Shown here piece after piece: positions 16,989-28,580 of a DNA stretch of 64,000 bases. Positions within the stretch are counted from its first letter, which is position 1. Every line of letters begins with the position of its first letter. This stretch comes from LMUY01 sp964246185 (lineage in GTDB: Bacteria; Pseudomonadota; Alphaproteobacteria; Acetobacterales; Acetobacteraceae): the NCBI GenBank assembly GCA_964246185.1, contig CAXTPP010000002.1, positions 1 to 64,000 of the forward strand, written 5' to 3'. A program made the position numbers and the translations under genes. The notes below the pieces were generated by a model. That model was given only the letters and a program-made list of their open reading frames with translations. It did no database searches and was not told where the DNA came from.

Positions 16989-18398
16989 TCAATGCCCGGC
17001 GTTGGCGCCGGAGAAGTCGGGCGCGGCCAAGCCAGAGGCTGCCAACTGCCCGGACAGCGCGGTTTTCAGCCGTTCCAGCCCGGCCTCGCTGGTCGCCTCG
17101 CAACGCGCCACCAGCACCGCCTGGGTGTTGGACGCGCGCAGCAGCCACCAGCCGTCCTCGGTGGCCACCCGCACGCCGTCGATGTCCGCCACCTTCGCGC
17201 CCGATTGCCTCAGCCGGGCCGCCACCTCCTCGATCACGCCGAACTTGCGGGTGTCCGGGCAGTCGAACCGCAGCTCCGGCGTGTTGACGACGTGGGGCAG
17301 CGCCTCGCGCACGGCGGACAGCTTGTCCGGCAGGCGGGCCAGGATGCCCAGCAACCGCACCGAGGCATACAGCGCGTCATCGAACCCATACCACTTGTCG
17401 GCGAAGAACACGTGCCCGCTCATCTCGCCCGCCAGCGGCGAGCCGGTATCCGCCATCTTGGCCTTGATGAGCGAGTGGCCGGTCTTCCACATCAGCGGCG
17501 TGCCGCCTGCCTTGGCGATCTCGTCGAACAGCACCTGGCTTGCCTTCACGTCGGCGATGATGGTGGCCTTCGGGTAGGATTTCAGCACGTCGCGCGCCAG
17601 CACCACCAGCAGCTGGTCGCCGAACAGCATCTCGCCCTTGTCGTCCACCACGCCGATCCGGTCGGCGTCGCCATCGAAGGCGATCCCGAGATCGGCGCCC
17701 TGCTCGCGCACCGCCGCAATCAGCTGCTCCAGGTTCTTGGGCACCGTCGGGTCGGGGTGATGCGCCGGGAAATTGCCGTCGATCGCGCCGTTCAGCACCG
17801 TGTGCTTGCCAGGCAGCGTCCTGACCAGGCGTTGCAGCACCTCGCCCGCCGCGCCGTTGCCGTTGTCCCACACCACCGTCGAGATGCGGTCGCCGCCGTC
17901 CCAGTCGCTCAACAGCCGGGCCACGTACTCGGCCGCCACGTCTGCATCCCGGACACGGCCCGGCGTTTCGGCCACCACGTCCCCGGCGGCGGCCATGGTG
18001 CCGATCTGCTGGATTTGGACGCCGAAGAACGGCTTGCGGCCCAGCATCATCTTGAAGCCGTTGTAGTCGGGCGGGTTATGGCTGCCGGTGACCATCACCG
18101 CACCCGCCGTCTCCATCGTGGTGGCGGTGTAGTAGAGCATCGGCGTCGGGCACAGCCCCACCCGCAGCACTTCCAGCCCGCAGGCCATCAATCCACGTAC
18201 CAGCTCAGGCTCCAGGTCGGGGGAGGACAGCCGGCCGTCATAGCCGACTGCCACCGTCTTGCCGCCGCCGCGCACCAGGATGGAGCCGAAGCAGCGTCCG
18301 ATGGCGAAGGCGTCCGCCGGGTGCAGGGTGCGGCCGACGACGCCGCGGATGTCGTACTCCCGCAGCGAGGTGGGATCGAAGTCATGCTGGAAACCCAT
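16989..18398 (-). CDS. Phosphomannomutase/phosphoglucomutase
   Basis: 469 residues. The four domains of the alpha-D-phosphohexomutase family are recognisable: FREYDIRG-like start (LREYDIRGVVGRTL), active-site serine loop VTGSHNPPDYNGFK, metal loop IAFDGDADRIGVVD, sugar-specificity loop GEMSGHVFF and phosphate-binding RASNTQAVLVARCEA. It interconverts hexose 1- and 6-phosphates for exopolysaccharide or LPS precursors, and is close to AlgC/ManB types. Its start overlaps the galU 3' end by 17 bp. Confidence 0.93.
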   Translation of the reverse strand: MGFQHDFDPTSLREYDIRGVVGRTLHPADAFAIGRCFGSILVRGGGKTVAVGYDGRLSSPDLEPELVRGLMACGLEVLRVGLCPTPMLYYTATTMETAGAVMVTGSHNPPDYNGFKMMLGRKPFFGVQIQQIGTMAAAGDVVAETPGRVRDADVAAEYVARLLSDWDGGDRISTVVWDNGNGAAGEVLQRLVRTLPGKHTVLNGAIDGNFPAHHPDPTVPKNLEQLIAAVREQGADLGIAFDGDADRIGVVDDKGEMLFGDQLLVVLARDVLKSYPKATIIADVKASQVLFDEIAKAGGTPLMWKTGHSLIKAKMADTGSPLAGEMSGHVFFADKWYGFDDALYASVRLLGILARLPDKLSAVREALPHVVNTPELRFDCPDTRKFGVIEEVAARLRQSGAKVADIDGVRVATEDGWWLLRASNTQAVLVARCEATSEAGLERLKTALSGQLAASGLAAPDFSGANAGH

Positions 18399-19272
18399 CG
18401 GGCACCTCCCGGTACTTGGTCAAGAACTTGCGTACGGCGTCGCGGAGGTCCGGGCGCTGCAGCGCGAAGGCAATCTGCGCTTCAAGGAAACCCGCCTTGT
18501 CGCCGCAATCGAACCGCTCGCCCTTGTAGCGCAGACCGTGGAATGGCACCTGGCCGATCATCTTGGCCATGGCGTCCGTGAGCTGGACCTCGTTGCCGGA
18601 GCCACGCTCCATTTTGTTCAAGTAGTCCAATATCTGCGGCATCAGCACGTAGCGTCCGATGATGGACAGGTTGGACGGCGCCACTGCCGGGTCCGGCTTC
18701 TCGACCAGCCCCCTGACCTCCACCAGCCGGCCATCATCGGCGCCTACGTCAAGGATGCCGTAGCGGTTGGTCTGGTCGTGCGGCACCTCGGTCACGGCGA
18801 CGATGTTGCCGCCGGTCTCGTGGTACGCATCGGCAAGCTGCTTGAGGCAGGGGGTTTCGGACAGCACCAGGTCGTCCGGCAGTATGATGGCGAACGGGTC
18901 GTCGCCTATGAAGGACCGGGCGCACCAGATGGCATGGCCCAGCCCGAGCGGCACCTGCTGGCGCACGGTGGCGATGGAGCCGGGCGGCACTGCCATCTCC
19001 CGCAGCATGGCCATCATCTCGGTCTTGCCGCGCTCCCGCAGGTTCGCTTCCAGTTCGAACGCGATGTCGAAATGCTCGACCAAGCCGGTCTTGCCGCGCC
19101 CCGTGACCATGCAGAACTGCTCGATCCCAGCCGCCCGCGCCTCCTCCACCGCATACTGGATCAGCGGCTTGTCGACGACCGGCAGCATCTCCTTTGCTGT
19201 CGCCTTGGTGGCAGGCAGGAAGCGGGTGCCGAGCCCCGCCACGGGGAGAACGGCCTTGCGCAGTGGCTTCAT
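18382..19272 (-). CDS. galU: UTP-glucose-1-phosphate uridylyltransferase
   Basis: 296 residues from ATG 19272; an in-frame upstream extension of 21 codons lacks family similarity. The nucleotidyltransferase signature KAVLPVAGLGTRFLPATKA is followed by EMLPVVDKPLIQYAVEEA, ILPDDLVL and EVRGLVEKPDP. It makes UDP-glucose from glucose-1-phosphate and UTP, the direct product line of the adjacent phosphohexomutase. The pair forms a nucleotide-sugar supply unit for cell-surface polysaccharide. Confidence 0.95.
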   Translation of the reverse strand: MKPLRKAVLPVAGLGTRFLPATKATAKEMLPVVDKPLIQYAVEEARAAGIEQFCMVTGRGKTGLVEHFDIAFELEANLRERGKTEMMAMLREMAVPPGSIATVRQQVPLGLGHAIWCARSFIGDDPFAIILPDDLVLSETPCLKQLADAYHETGGNIVAVTEVPHDQTNRYGILDVGADDGRLVEVRGLVEKPDPAVAPSNLSIIGRYVLMPQILDYLNKMERGSGNEVQLTDAMAKMIGQVPFHGLRYKGERFDCGDKAGFLEAQIAFALQRPDLRDAVRKFLTKYREVPDGFPA

Positions 19273-19357
19273 GGCGGACCTTGGTCTGGAACGGAACGGA
19301 TTCCGGCGATTTTCGTCGTTGCCGATAGGTCGCACGCCACCGCACCGCCATCAAGCC

Positions 19358-21631
<2,274 letters not shown>

Positions 21632-21716
21632 CGCCGCCTCGCTGCCTGTTGCCGTTCAGTTACGGACGGAGCAGCGCGCGATGCAACCCGAAGCCAGGAC
21701 ATGACAGCCAACGAAA

Positions 21717-21799
21717 TGCGGCCGAGAAGACTCGAACTTCCACAGGGTTTCCCCCACAAGCACCTCAAGCTTGCGCGTCTACCATTTCGCCACGGCCGC
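21717..21799 (-). tRNA. tRNA-Leu (anticodon GAG)
   Basis: 83-nt class II tRNA with a long variable arm. Acceptor GCGGCCG/CGGCCGC, anticodon region GCAAGC-TTGAGGT-GCTTGT, variable stem around GGGGGAAACCC, T arm with TTCGAGT. Discriminator A; no CCA encoded. Confidence 0.93.
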
Positions 21800-21823
21800 A
21801 CCGTGGTTGCGGGCCTATAGCCG

Positions 21824-22483
21824 ATGGACGCGGCGGCATCAATGACTACTGCTTGGCGCGCCTCGGACGAGCCGGTGCCCTACCAGGCTGCCATCGCCGC
21901 GATGCAGGCGCACGCCACCGCCATCCGCACCGGCGACGGCGGCGAGACGGTGTGGCTGCTGGAGCACCCTGCGCTCTACACCGCCGGAACCAGCGCGCAG
22001 CCTGCCGACCTGCTCAACCCGGCGGGCCTGCCAACCTTCGCGGCCGGGCGCGGCGGCCAGTGGACCTACCATGGCCCGGGCCAGCGCACGGCGTATGTCA
22101 TGCTCGACCTGACCCGGCCGCACGGCGTCGTCTCGGCACGCGACGTGCGAGCTTACGTCTGGGGGCTGGAGGAATGGCTGATCCGCGCCCTCGACCAATT
22201 CAACGTCCGCGGCGGACGGCGGGCTGGCCGGGTCGGCATCTGGGTGTCGGACGCGGCCGGGCGCGAAAGCAAGATCGCCGCCATCGGCGTGCGCGTGACA
22301 AGGTGGGTCAGCTGGCACGGAATCGCGCTCAACGTGTCCCCCGACCTCGCGCATTTCGACGGCATCGTGCCGTGCGGCATCCGCGAGCACGGGGTGACGA
22401 GCCTGGAGGCGCTCGGCATCACGGCGAGCCTGGAAGATGCGGACCTGGCGTTGCGCGCCGCCTGGCCGGCGGTTTTCGGCTAG
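21824..22483 (+). CDS. lipB: Lipoyl(octanoyl) transferase
   Basis: 219 residues from ATG 21824; a second ATG at 21842 would give 213 and may be the true start, as neither has a clear ribosome-binding site. LipB moves octanoyl groups from acyl carrier protein to the E2 and H proteins of lipoate-dependent dehydrogenases. Family motifs: TVWLLEHPALYTAGTSA, RGGQWTYHGPGQRTAYVMLDL, the catalytic Lys in ESKIAAIGVRVTRWVSWHG and the catalytic Cys in GIVPCGIREHGVTS. Transcription diverges from tRNA-Leu and maeB. Confidence 0.94.
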   Translation: MDAAASMTTAWRASDEPVPYQAAIAAMQAHATAIRTGDGGETVWLLEHPALYTAGTSAQPADLLNPAGLPTFAAGRGGQWTYHGPGQRTAYVMLDLTRPHGVVSARDVRAYVWGLEEWLIRALDQFNVRGGRRAGRVGIWVSDAAGRESKIAAIGVRVTRWVSWHGIALNVSPDLAHFDGIVPCGIREHGVTSLEALGITASLEDADLALRAAWPAVFG

Positions 22484-22614
22484 GCCAAGAATCGGCCAGG
22501 CCAAGAACTGGCCCCGCGACCACGGCGACGCCCCAGGTGCTGGTCAAAAGCGCCAAGTCAGGCAAGCAGGCGGTGCACAAGCCGGAGGAGCTCAAGGCGA
22601 AGTAACGCTGCTGT

Positions 22615-23016
22615 TCAATACGGGTAGAAGAACGGCCTCGGATAGAAGAATGGCCGTGGATAGAACGGCGGCGGGTAAAGCAGCGGCGGCGCAACGGCGT
22701 AACCCGGCACTGGATAGTAAGATGGCTGCGCGACGTAAGCTGGGCCGGCATAAGGGTAATACGGCCTTGCCGGGCTTGCTTGGGGCACATTGCCCGGCGC
22801 GCCGCCAAGCCGAGTGCCGTTCACGGCTGGCCGGGGCCGATTGCCTGGGCCACCGAGCTGGCCTTGGTTGAGGCTGTCCACCTGGGCGTCGCCGGTGTTG
22901 TTGCCGGCGTCCACGCGGCGGTTCACGTTCGAGTAAGGGTGCGACGCATCGGCAGCGGCAGCGGCAAGCGGGACCGCGACAATCGACACGGCGGCGAAAA
23001 ACGGCAGGACCTTCAC
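22615..23016 (-). CDS. Small exported Pro/Tyr/Phe-rich protein
   Basis: 133 residues from GTG 23016, chosen because AGGGAGG lies 5 bases upstream. The signal peptide is MKVLPFFAAVSIVAVPLAAAAA. The mature part is low in complexity: Asn/Gly-rich first, then a C-terminal tail of repeated P-Y/F motifs ending in a duplicated FYPRPF unit. No domain is recognised. Such tails are common in alphaproteobacterial secreted or outer-membrane-associated small proteins of unknown role. Confidence 0.65.
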   Translation of the reverse strand: MKVLPFFAAVSIVAVPLAAAAADASHPYSNVNRRVDAGNNTGDAQVDSLNQGQLGGPGNRPRPAVNGTRLGGAPGNVPQASPARPYYPYAGPAYVAQPSYYPVPGYAVAPPLLYPPPFYPRPFFYPRPFFYPY

Positions 23017-23169
23017 CTCAGCCTCCCTGATGAACGACAAGCACGGAATGCATCCAATGGGCAGCTTTCACGGATGCCCGAAAACGGTTATGGCCGCAGG
23101 ACGCCGATTGTCCAGCCACGGTTGCAAATCGTTTCATGGCCACCCACGCACGACGCTGCGACGCGAGGG

Positions 23170-23439
23170 TCAGGCCTGGCGGAAGAACCCTGGGCCGTCC
23201 GGCGGCTCCGCCCAATTCTCCTCGACGCGGCTGACGGCAGCGTGGCGAGGCCCACGGCGGCAGGCCCGCAACAGCTCCTCGACGGCATCGGTTTCGCCGT
23301 AAACCAGCGCTTCCACGCCGCCATCCGGTCGGTTGCGCACCCAGCCGTGCACTCCCGTCGCTTGCGCCTGAGCCACCATCCAGTCGCGGTAGCCGACGCC
23401 CTGCACGCGCCCGCTGATCACTAAGCGGCGGGCCCTCAC
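23170..23439 (-). CDS. acyP: Acylphosphatase
   Basis: 89 residues from GTG 23439, overlapping the ATP12-like gene stop by four bases. Diagnostic motifs are ISGRVQGVGYRDWMV (phosphate-binding loop with the catalytic Arg) and GWVRNRPDGGVEALVYG (catalytic Asn). It hydrolyses acyl phosphates such as acetyl- or carbamoyl-phosphate. It is the last gene of the very long overlapping run that starts at rpsL. Confidence 0.9.
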   Translation of the reverse strand: MRARRLVISGRVQGVGYRDWMVAQAQATGVHGWVRNRPDGGVEALVYGETDAVEELLRACRRGPRHAAVSRVEENWAEPPDGPGFFRQA

Positions 23440-24137
23440 CGCACCAGTCCGATGAAGCGGGCGCTGCCGGCGATGTCGGCGGCGACATTGGCCCGGCGTG
23501 CCGTGGCTTCGGCGTCCTCGCCCCACAGCTCGGCCTGGAACAGCTCGTCCACGCAGGACAAGCCATAGGCCTCGGCCGCCGCCAGCACGCCGCGCGCCAG
23601 GGCCAGGCCGAGCACCAGGCTGCCCAGCGCCGGCACCGCGATGCCGAGCCCGGCCAGCACCCAACCGCCCTCCGCCGCCACCGCCCGCCGCAACGTGTCC
23701 AGGGCCGCCGGGTCCTGCCGCACGAACATGATCCCGGACGTGACCTGCAACTCCGCGCCGAGATCCTGCCGCACCCAATCAAGCCAGGGACCCCAGGCAG
23801 CATCCTGGCGCAGCGCCAGGGCTGGCGGCGCCTCCGCGCGATAGCAGAGCAGGTCGGTTTCGCCATAGGCGGCGATGGCGGCCGCCATCGGCGCCGGGTC
23901 CGGCACGATGCGGAGCTGGGCGGTGCCGGCCAGCCGGGTCAGCGGCACGTCCGCGTAATCCATGACGCCGCTATCGGCCCCAGCCAGCTGCCACTCCGCC
24001 GCCACGGCCTCCGCCAGCGCCGGCTGCGGCACGAGCAGCGGCGGCCCGTCCGGCAGGCGGAGCGGCCTGCCGTCCAGGGTGACGCCCCAGCCCTCCCGCA
24101 TCGGCACGGCATGCGCCTGAGACCAGACCCGCTTCAC
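23436..24137 (-). CDS. ATP12-family F1-ATPase assembly chaperone
   Basis: 233 residues from GTG 24137, which overlaps the AsmA gene stop. The N-terminal MKRVWSQAHAVPMREGWGVTLDGRPLRLPDGPPL is typical of ATP12 proteins (split here: the key part is GWGVTLDGRPL). VMDYADVPLTRLAGTA and ETDLLCYRAEAPPAL follow, with a helical C-terminal half. In mitochondria ATP12 assists assembly of the F1 alpha subunit; alphaproteobacteria keep the ancestral form. Its place after rluC in a ribosomal-linked run is seen in other alphaproteobacteria. Confidence 0.88.
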   Translation of the reverse strand: MKRVWSQAHAVPMREGWGVTLDGRPLRLPDGPPLLVPQPALAEAVAAEWQLAGADSGVMDYADVPLTRLAGTAQLRIVPDPAPMAAAIAAYGETDLLCYRAEAPPALALRQDAAWGPWLDWVRQDLGAELQVTSGIMFVRQDPAALDTLRRAVAAEGGWVLAGLGIAVPALGSLVLGLALARGVLAAAEAYGLSCVDELFQAELWGEDAEATARRANVAADIAGSARFIGLVR

Positions 24138-26266
24138 CGCAGGAAGCTCCGCAGCAGGTCGGCGGGCTTGACGGCCTTGACTGTGATCTCCGCCGGCAGC
24201 GGGCCGGGCCGGCCGTCCCGCGCTGCCGACAGCTCGGCCGCGCAATCGTCCGCCGGGCCAGCCAGCCCGCCGATCACCACGCCGGCGCGCCCATTTGACC
24301 CGGCGTTGTCCAGCACCACCGCGGGGTGGCGCAGGCTGCCGTCCACGCGCATGGGGGCGGAAACGCCGGCGCTGCCGAGCCGCAGCAACGGGCGCAGCCG
24401 CAGCGCCATCGTCTCGTCCGCCAAGTCCAGCGTGCCGCCGCCTTCCACCGTAAGCCGTGAGGCGTCCAGCTTGAGCGCCGCGACGCTCACCTGCCCGCCC
24501 TGCGCGTTGGCCCGCACCGCGAGGCAGCGCACCCGGCTGCGGCCGCCCGGGTCGAGCCCTATGCCGGCCGAGCGCAACGCGTCTCCCAACGCGGCTGCCA
24601 GGGCGGCGTTGGACACGTTCCCATCCACCAGCGCGATCCCGGCATGGCCGTCCAGCGACGACGCCAGCGCGTGCGGGGTGGACCCGGCGGCGCGCACCGC
24701 CACGTCCAGCTGCGCCGCCCCGTCCGACCCGCCAGGCAGACCGAGCGCCTGCAACAGCGGGTCGAGCGCGAACCCGGCCGAGCGCAGGTTCAGCACAACC
24801 GGCGGCGCGGCAGGGCGGGCATCGACGCTGGCGGACAAATCCAGCCGCCCTTCCGGAGCTTGCAGAGAGACCGGGTCGAGCCGCAGCACACCGTCCAGCA
24901 AGGCGAGATGGCCCGCCACGGCGTGGTAATCCGTGCTGCCCAGGCGAAGCGTGCCAATGGTGAGCTGCAAGTCGGCGTCGGCGCGGCGCAGCACGCCCCA
25001 TGGCAGCGGCGCGTCGGAGAACACCCGGGCGGGCACGGCGGGCGGCGGGGGCGCAGGCGCAACCGCCGGCGCAGGGCTGGCGGCTGGCGGCCGGGCGAGG
25101 CGGCGGAGCGCATCCGCGTCCAGCCGGGCGGAAACCAGCGCGCCCCGCACCGCAGGCCACGGCGTGGTGGCGACCGCCAGATCGCCTGCCGCGTCACCCA
25201 GGGGGGACGACACGCTCAGCCCGCGCAGCGTCATCCCCTGCTCCGCCGGGCTCAGGCCGCTCGTAATGTGCCAGGGGCCGCCGGCGACCGCGCCCTCCGC
25301 TGCCAGCTTGGCTGGCTGACCCAGCGGCCACAGCAGGCTCAAGCTGCCCAGGGTAGCGCCCGGCAGCCACGCGCCCAGGTCGGATGGGCCGACTTGCAAG
25401 GACACATCCTGCGGCAGCCCGCTGGCCGGCAGCGTGGCCGCGAAGCGCACATCGTGGAGCGCGGGCCAGCTCAGGCGCTGCAACAGCGCGCCCAGTTGGG
25501 CCAGGTCGGGGATGGCCGCCTTGACCCGGCCTGTCAGGGAGCGCGCGGCCACGTCCGCAGCGCCGTCCAGCGACACCGTGGCACCCTCTGCCGCCGCCTT
25601 CAGCTTGACCGGCCAAGCGCCTGGGATGGCGCCGGTGACCTGGCCCCAACTGCCGAGCGCCGCATCGGCCGTGATGGCGGCGCCATTCACCTGTGCCAAG
25701 GCTTGCAGGTGCGTGGTGCTGCCGGCGAGGTCGAACGAGGCGTGCGGCACGTCCGCCACGATTGTCTGGCCCGAACGGCCGTCATGCCAGGCCAGCCGGC
25801 CGTTCTCGACGCGCAGGCTGTCCAGCCGCGTGGCCAGGCGCGGTCCGCCGCCGCTCGAAGGTGCGCCGCCGGAAACCGCCGGACGGTCGAACAGCCAGTT
25901 GCCGCGGCCCTCCGCGTCGGTCTCGATCAGGATGTCCGGCCGCACCAGGGTGACGCTGGCAATCTCGACATGCCCGGAGAGCAGCCCCAGCAGCCGCAGC
26001 CGCGCTTCCACCCGTGCCGCCACCGCCATCTGCGGGCGCGAGCCGCCGGCCATGTTGGCCAGCGACACGTCCTCCGCCTCCAGCGCCGGGGCCAGCCCCC
26101 AACGCACCCGCAACGGCCCGGCGATGCTGAGCTGACGGCCGGTGGCGCGGCGCACCGCCTCCGTGATGCGGCCCCGCTGCGAGTCCGGGTCGAAGGACGC
26201 CGCCAGGGCGCCGACGCCCAGCAATGCCACCGCCGCCCCCACCAAGATGACCCGACGCGCTCTCAT
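24134..26266 (-). CDS. AsmA family inner-membrane/periplasmic protein
   Basis: 710 residues. A single N-terminal membrane anchor (VILVGAAVALLGVGALAASF) is followed by the AsmA start RGRITEAVRRATGRQLSIAGPLRVRWG. A long beta-rich periplasmic region follows, with a Pro/Ala-rich linker near residues 395-415. The C-terminal part has the GSTPHALASSLDGHAGIALVDG-type AsmA_2 block. AsmA-like proteins are thought to bridge inner and outer membranes in lipid transport. It starts 5 bp after the rluC stop and overlaps the ATP12-like start, so it is co-translated with both. Confidence 0.85.
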   Translation of the reverse strand: MRARRVILVGAAVALLGVGALAASFDPDSQRGRITEAVRRATGRQLSIAGPLRVRWGLAPALEAEDVSLANMAGGSRPQMAVAARVEARLRLLGLLSGHVEIASVTLVRPDILIETDAEGRGNWLFDRPAVSGGAPSSGGGPRLATRLDSLRVENGRLAWHDGRSGQTIVADVPHASFDLAGSTTHLQALAQVNGAAITADAALGSWGQVTGAIPGAWPVKLKAAAEGATVSLDGAADVAARSLTGRVKAAIPDLAQLGALLQRLSWPALHDVRFAATLPASGLPQDVSLQVGPSDLGAWLPGATLGSLSLLWPLGQPAKLAAEGAVAGGPWHITSGLSPAEQGMTLRGLSVSSPLGDAAGDLAVATTPWPAVRGALVSARLDADALRRLARPPAASPAPAVAPAPPPPAVPARVFSDAPLPWGVLRRADADLQLTIGTLRLGSTDYHAVAGHLALLDGVLRLDPVSLQAPEGRLDLSASVDARPAAPPVVLNLRSAGFALDPLLQALGLPGGSDGAAQLDVAVRAAGSTPHALASSLDGHAGIALVDGNVSNAALAAALGDALRSAGIGLDPGGRSRVRCLAVRANAQGGQVSVAALKLDASRLTVEGGGTLDLADETMALRLRPLLRLGSAGVSAPMRVDGSLRHPAVVLDNAGSNGRAGVVIGGLAGPADDCAAELSAARDGRPGPLPAEITVKAVKPADLLRSFLR

Positions 26267-26271
26267 GCGCC

Positions 26272-27267
26272 CTATCTAGGCCCGTGCTCCTGCCGCGTCA
26301 CCGCCGGGGTGGCTGGCGCTTGGAAACCGAGCGTTGCGAAGCTGCCCCGCATGTGCGGCGGCAGGCCGGCCGACACGGTAAGCGTGCCGCCCGCCGGGTG
26401 CGGCAGGGTGATGGCGCGGGCATGCAAGTGCAGCCGGTCCTCCAGGCCCTCGACGAAGCTGCCGCCGGAGCCGTTGTCCCGCGGCTCAGAGTATTTGCCG
26501 TCGCCCACGATGGGCGTGCCCAGGCTGACGCAGTGCACCCGCAGCTGATGGGTGCGCCCGGTGAGCGGCTGCAGCTCCAGCCAGGCCAGCTTGCGCCCCG
26601 CCGTGTCCAGCGTGCGGTAGTTGGTGTAGGCGCGCTGCCCCTCGCGGTCCTTGCGGTCGGCCGGGACCGTGCGCTCCCCGAACGCGCCGGACACCCGTTT
26701 GAGCGGCTGGTCGATCTGGCCGTCCTCCGGCGCCGGCTGCCCGGCGACCACGGCCCAATACGTTTTCTCCACCTCCCGGGTGCGAAAGCTGGCGGCCAGG
26801 CGGGCGGCGATGCCGGGGCTGCGCGCCAGCACGATCACGCCGGACGTGTCCCGGTCCAGCCGGTGCACCAGGCGGGGCCGGTGGCCGCCATCGCTCAGCG
26901 CGTCCAGCATGCCATCCAGGTGGCGGGTGATGCCGGGTCCGCCCTGGGTGGCCAGGCCAGACGGCTTGTTGAGCACGATCAGCTGGTCGTCGCGGTGCAG
27001 CACGAGCCGCTCCATCTCCTTCACGTCGGCCGGGGTGGCGGCCGGCGGACGCTTCTCCGGCGCGGCGGGCATCGGCGGCACCCGCACCGCCTGTCCAGGG
27101 GCGAGCCGCGCGGACGCCTCCACCCGGTGGCCATCGACGCGGATTTGCCCGGTGCGGCAGAGCTTCTGCAGCACGCTCTGCGTCAAGGCCGGGTAGCGCC
27201 GGCGCAGGAAGCGGTCGAGGCGCGAATCGGCCTCGTCGTCCGACACGGTCTGGATCGAGACGCTCAT
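26272..27267 (-). CDS. rluC: RluC/RluD-family 23S rRNA pseudouridine synthase
   Basis: 331 residues. An S4 RNA-binding domain at the N-terminus (RLDRFLRRRYPALTQSVLQKL) precedes the synthase domain. The catalytic motif is RLVHRLDRDTSGVIVLARS, with the conserved aspartate, and GRTHQLRVHCVSLGTPIVGDGKY follows. It converts selected uridines of 23S rRNA to pseudouridine. RluC is preferred over RluD because of the alphaproteobacterial synteny with rarA and ATP12. The start overlaps the rarA stop (ATGA). Confidence 0.9.
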   Translation of the reverse strand: MSVSIQTVSDDEADSRLDRFLRRRYPALTQSVLQKLCRTGQIRVDGHRVEASARLAPGQAVRVPPMPAAPEKRPPAATPADVKEMERLVLHRDDQLIVLNKPSGLATQGGPGITRHLDGMLDALSDGGHRPRLVHRLDRDTSGVIVLARSPGIAARLAASFRTREVEKTYWAVVAGQPAPEDGQIDQPLKRVSGAFGERTVPADRKDREGQRAYTNYRTLDTAGRKLAWLELQPLTGRTHQLRVHCVSLGTPIVGDGKYSEPRDNGSGGSFVEGLEDRLHLHARAITLPHPAGGTLTVSAGLPPHMRGSFATLGFQAPATPAVTRQEHGPR

Positions 27268-28580
27268 GCCTGCCGCGCCCGGCGCAGCCCCGCCCAGTGC
27301 TCCAGGCGGCCGCGCAGCTCCCGCTCGAAACCGCGGTCGGCCGGCCGATAGAACGCCACCCGGTCCATGCCCGGCGGGAAGTAGTCCTGGCCGGAGAACG
27401 CATCCTCCGCATCGTGGTCGTAATCGTAGCCGGCGCCGTAGCCGAGGTCCTGCATCAGCCGCGTGGGCGCGTTCAGGATGTGCGACGGCGGGGCCAGGCT
27501 GCCGGTTTCCCGTGCGGCCCGCATCGCCTGCTTGAACCCGGCATAGAGCGCGTTCGATTTCGGCGCCGTGCCGAGATAGACGACTGCCTGCGCGATCGCC
27601 AGTTCGCCTTCCGGGCTGCCCAGCCGCTCGTAGGCCTCCCAGGCCAGCATCGCTTGCGGCAGTGCCTGCGGGTCGGCCAGGCCCACGTCCTCGGACGCGA
27701 AGCGCACCAGGCGGCGGGCGATGTAGCGCAGGTCCTCCCCGCCGGCCACCATGCGGGCGAACCAGTAGAGCGCCGCGTCCGGGTCCGAGCCGCGCAACGA
27801 TTTATGCAGGGCGGAGATGAGGTTGTAGTGCTCGTCGCGGTCCTTGTCGTAGAGCGCCGCCCGCTTGGCCAGCAGCACCGAAAGCGCCGCCGGGTCGAGC
27901 GGGGGCGTGGCGTCGGGCAAGGCTTCCAGCTGCTCGGCCATGTTCAGAAGGTATCGCCCGTCCCCGTCCGCCATCGCCCGCAACATGGCGCGGGCCTCCG
28001 CCGTGAGCGGCAGGGCGCGGCTGGCCTCGGCCCGGACCAGCAGGCTGTCGAGCGCGTCGTCGTCCAATCGGCGCAGCACCAGCACCTGGCAGCGGGACAG
28101 CAAGGCGCCGTTCAGGGCGAAAGACGGGTTCTCGGTCGTGGCGCCCACCAGCACCACCGTGCCGTCCTCCACCACCGGCAGGAAGCCGTCCTGCTGCGCC
28201 CGGTTGAACCGGTGGATCTCGTCCACGAACAGCAGCGTGGACTGTCCGGCGGCCCGGCGGCGCTTGGCCTCCTCGAACACCCGCTTGAGGTCGGCCACCC
28301 CGGAGAACACCGCCGAAAGCTGGGTGAAATGCAGCCCTGCCGCCGCGGCCAGCAAGCGGGCGATGGTCGTCTTGCCGACGCCGGGCGGCCCCCAAAAGAT
28401 CAACGACGCGAGCGAGCCGCGCGCCAGCATGCGGGTGATGCTGCCCCCAGGACCGAGCAGGTGGTCCTGTCCCACGACCTCGCCCAGCGTCCGTGGGCGC
28501 AGCCGGTCAGCCAGCGGCCCCTTTTCCGGAGGGGGCAGGCCGGGCTCGTCGGAGGCGAACAGGTCGGGCAGGCCTGGCAT
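27264..28580 (-). CDS. rarA: Replication-associated recombination protein A (RarA/MgsA) AAA+ ATPase
   Basis: 438 residues from ATG 28580. Walker A is FWGPPGVGKTTIARLLA, Walker B is LLFVDEIHRFNRAQQD, and sensor 1 is LVGATTENPSFALN. The C-terminal tetramerisation and MgsA region includes LRGSDPDAALYWFARMV, and SGQDYFPPGM lies near the end. RarA acts at stalled replication forks. It sits one base from the preceding secreted-protein gene and overlaps rluC. Confidence 0.94.
   Translation of the reverse strand: MPGLPDLFASDEPGLPPPEKGPLADRLRPRTLGEVVGQDHLLGPGGSITRMLARGSLASLIFWGPPGVGKTTIARLLAAAAGLHFTQLSAVFSGVADLKRVFEEAKRRRAAGQSTLLFVDEIHRFNRAQQDGFLPVVEDGTVVLVGATTENPSFALNGALLSRCQVLVLRRLDDDALDSLLVRAEASRALPLTAEARAMLRAMADGDGRYLLNMAEQLEALPDATPPLDPAALSVLLAKRAALYDKDRDEHYNLISALHKSLRGSDPDAALYWFARMVAGGEDLRYIARRLVRFASEDVGLADPQALPQAMLAWEAYERLGSPEGELAIAQAVVYLGTAPKSNALYAGFKQAMRAARETGSLAPPSHILNAPTRLMQDLGYGAGYDYDHDAEDAFSGQDYFPPGMDRVAFYRPADRGFERELRGRLEHWAGLRRARQA

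Noticed and set aside
16915..17060. Small frame between the phosphomannomutase stop and pyrF reading LEAMRRAIALGDMPLVDGQA
   Set aside because: The sequence looks natural, but it has no start with a ribosome-binding site and overlaps two certain genes.
22484..22614. Short frame after lipB ending VKSAKSGKQAVHKPEELKAK
   Set aside because: It has no start codon with a ribosome-binding site in this interval and runs through lipB out of frame; possibly a remnant, but not supportable as a gene.
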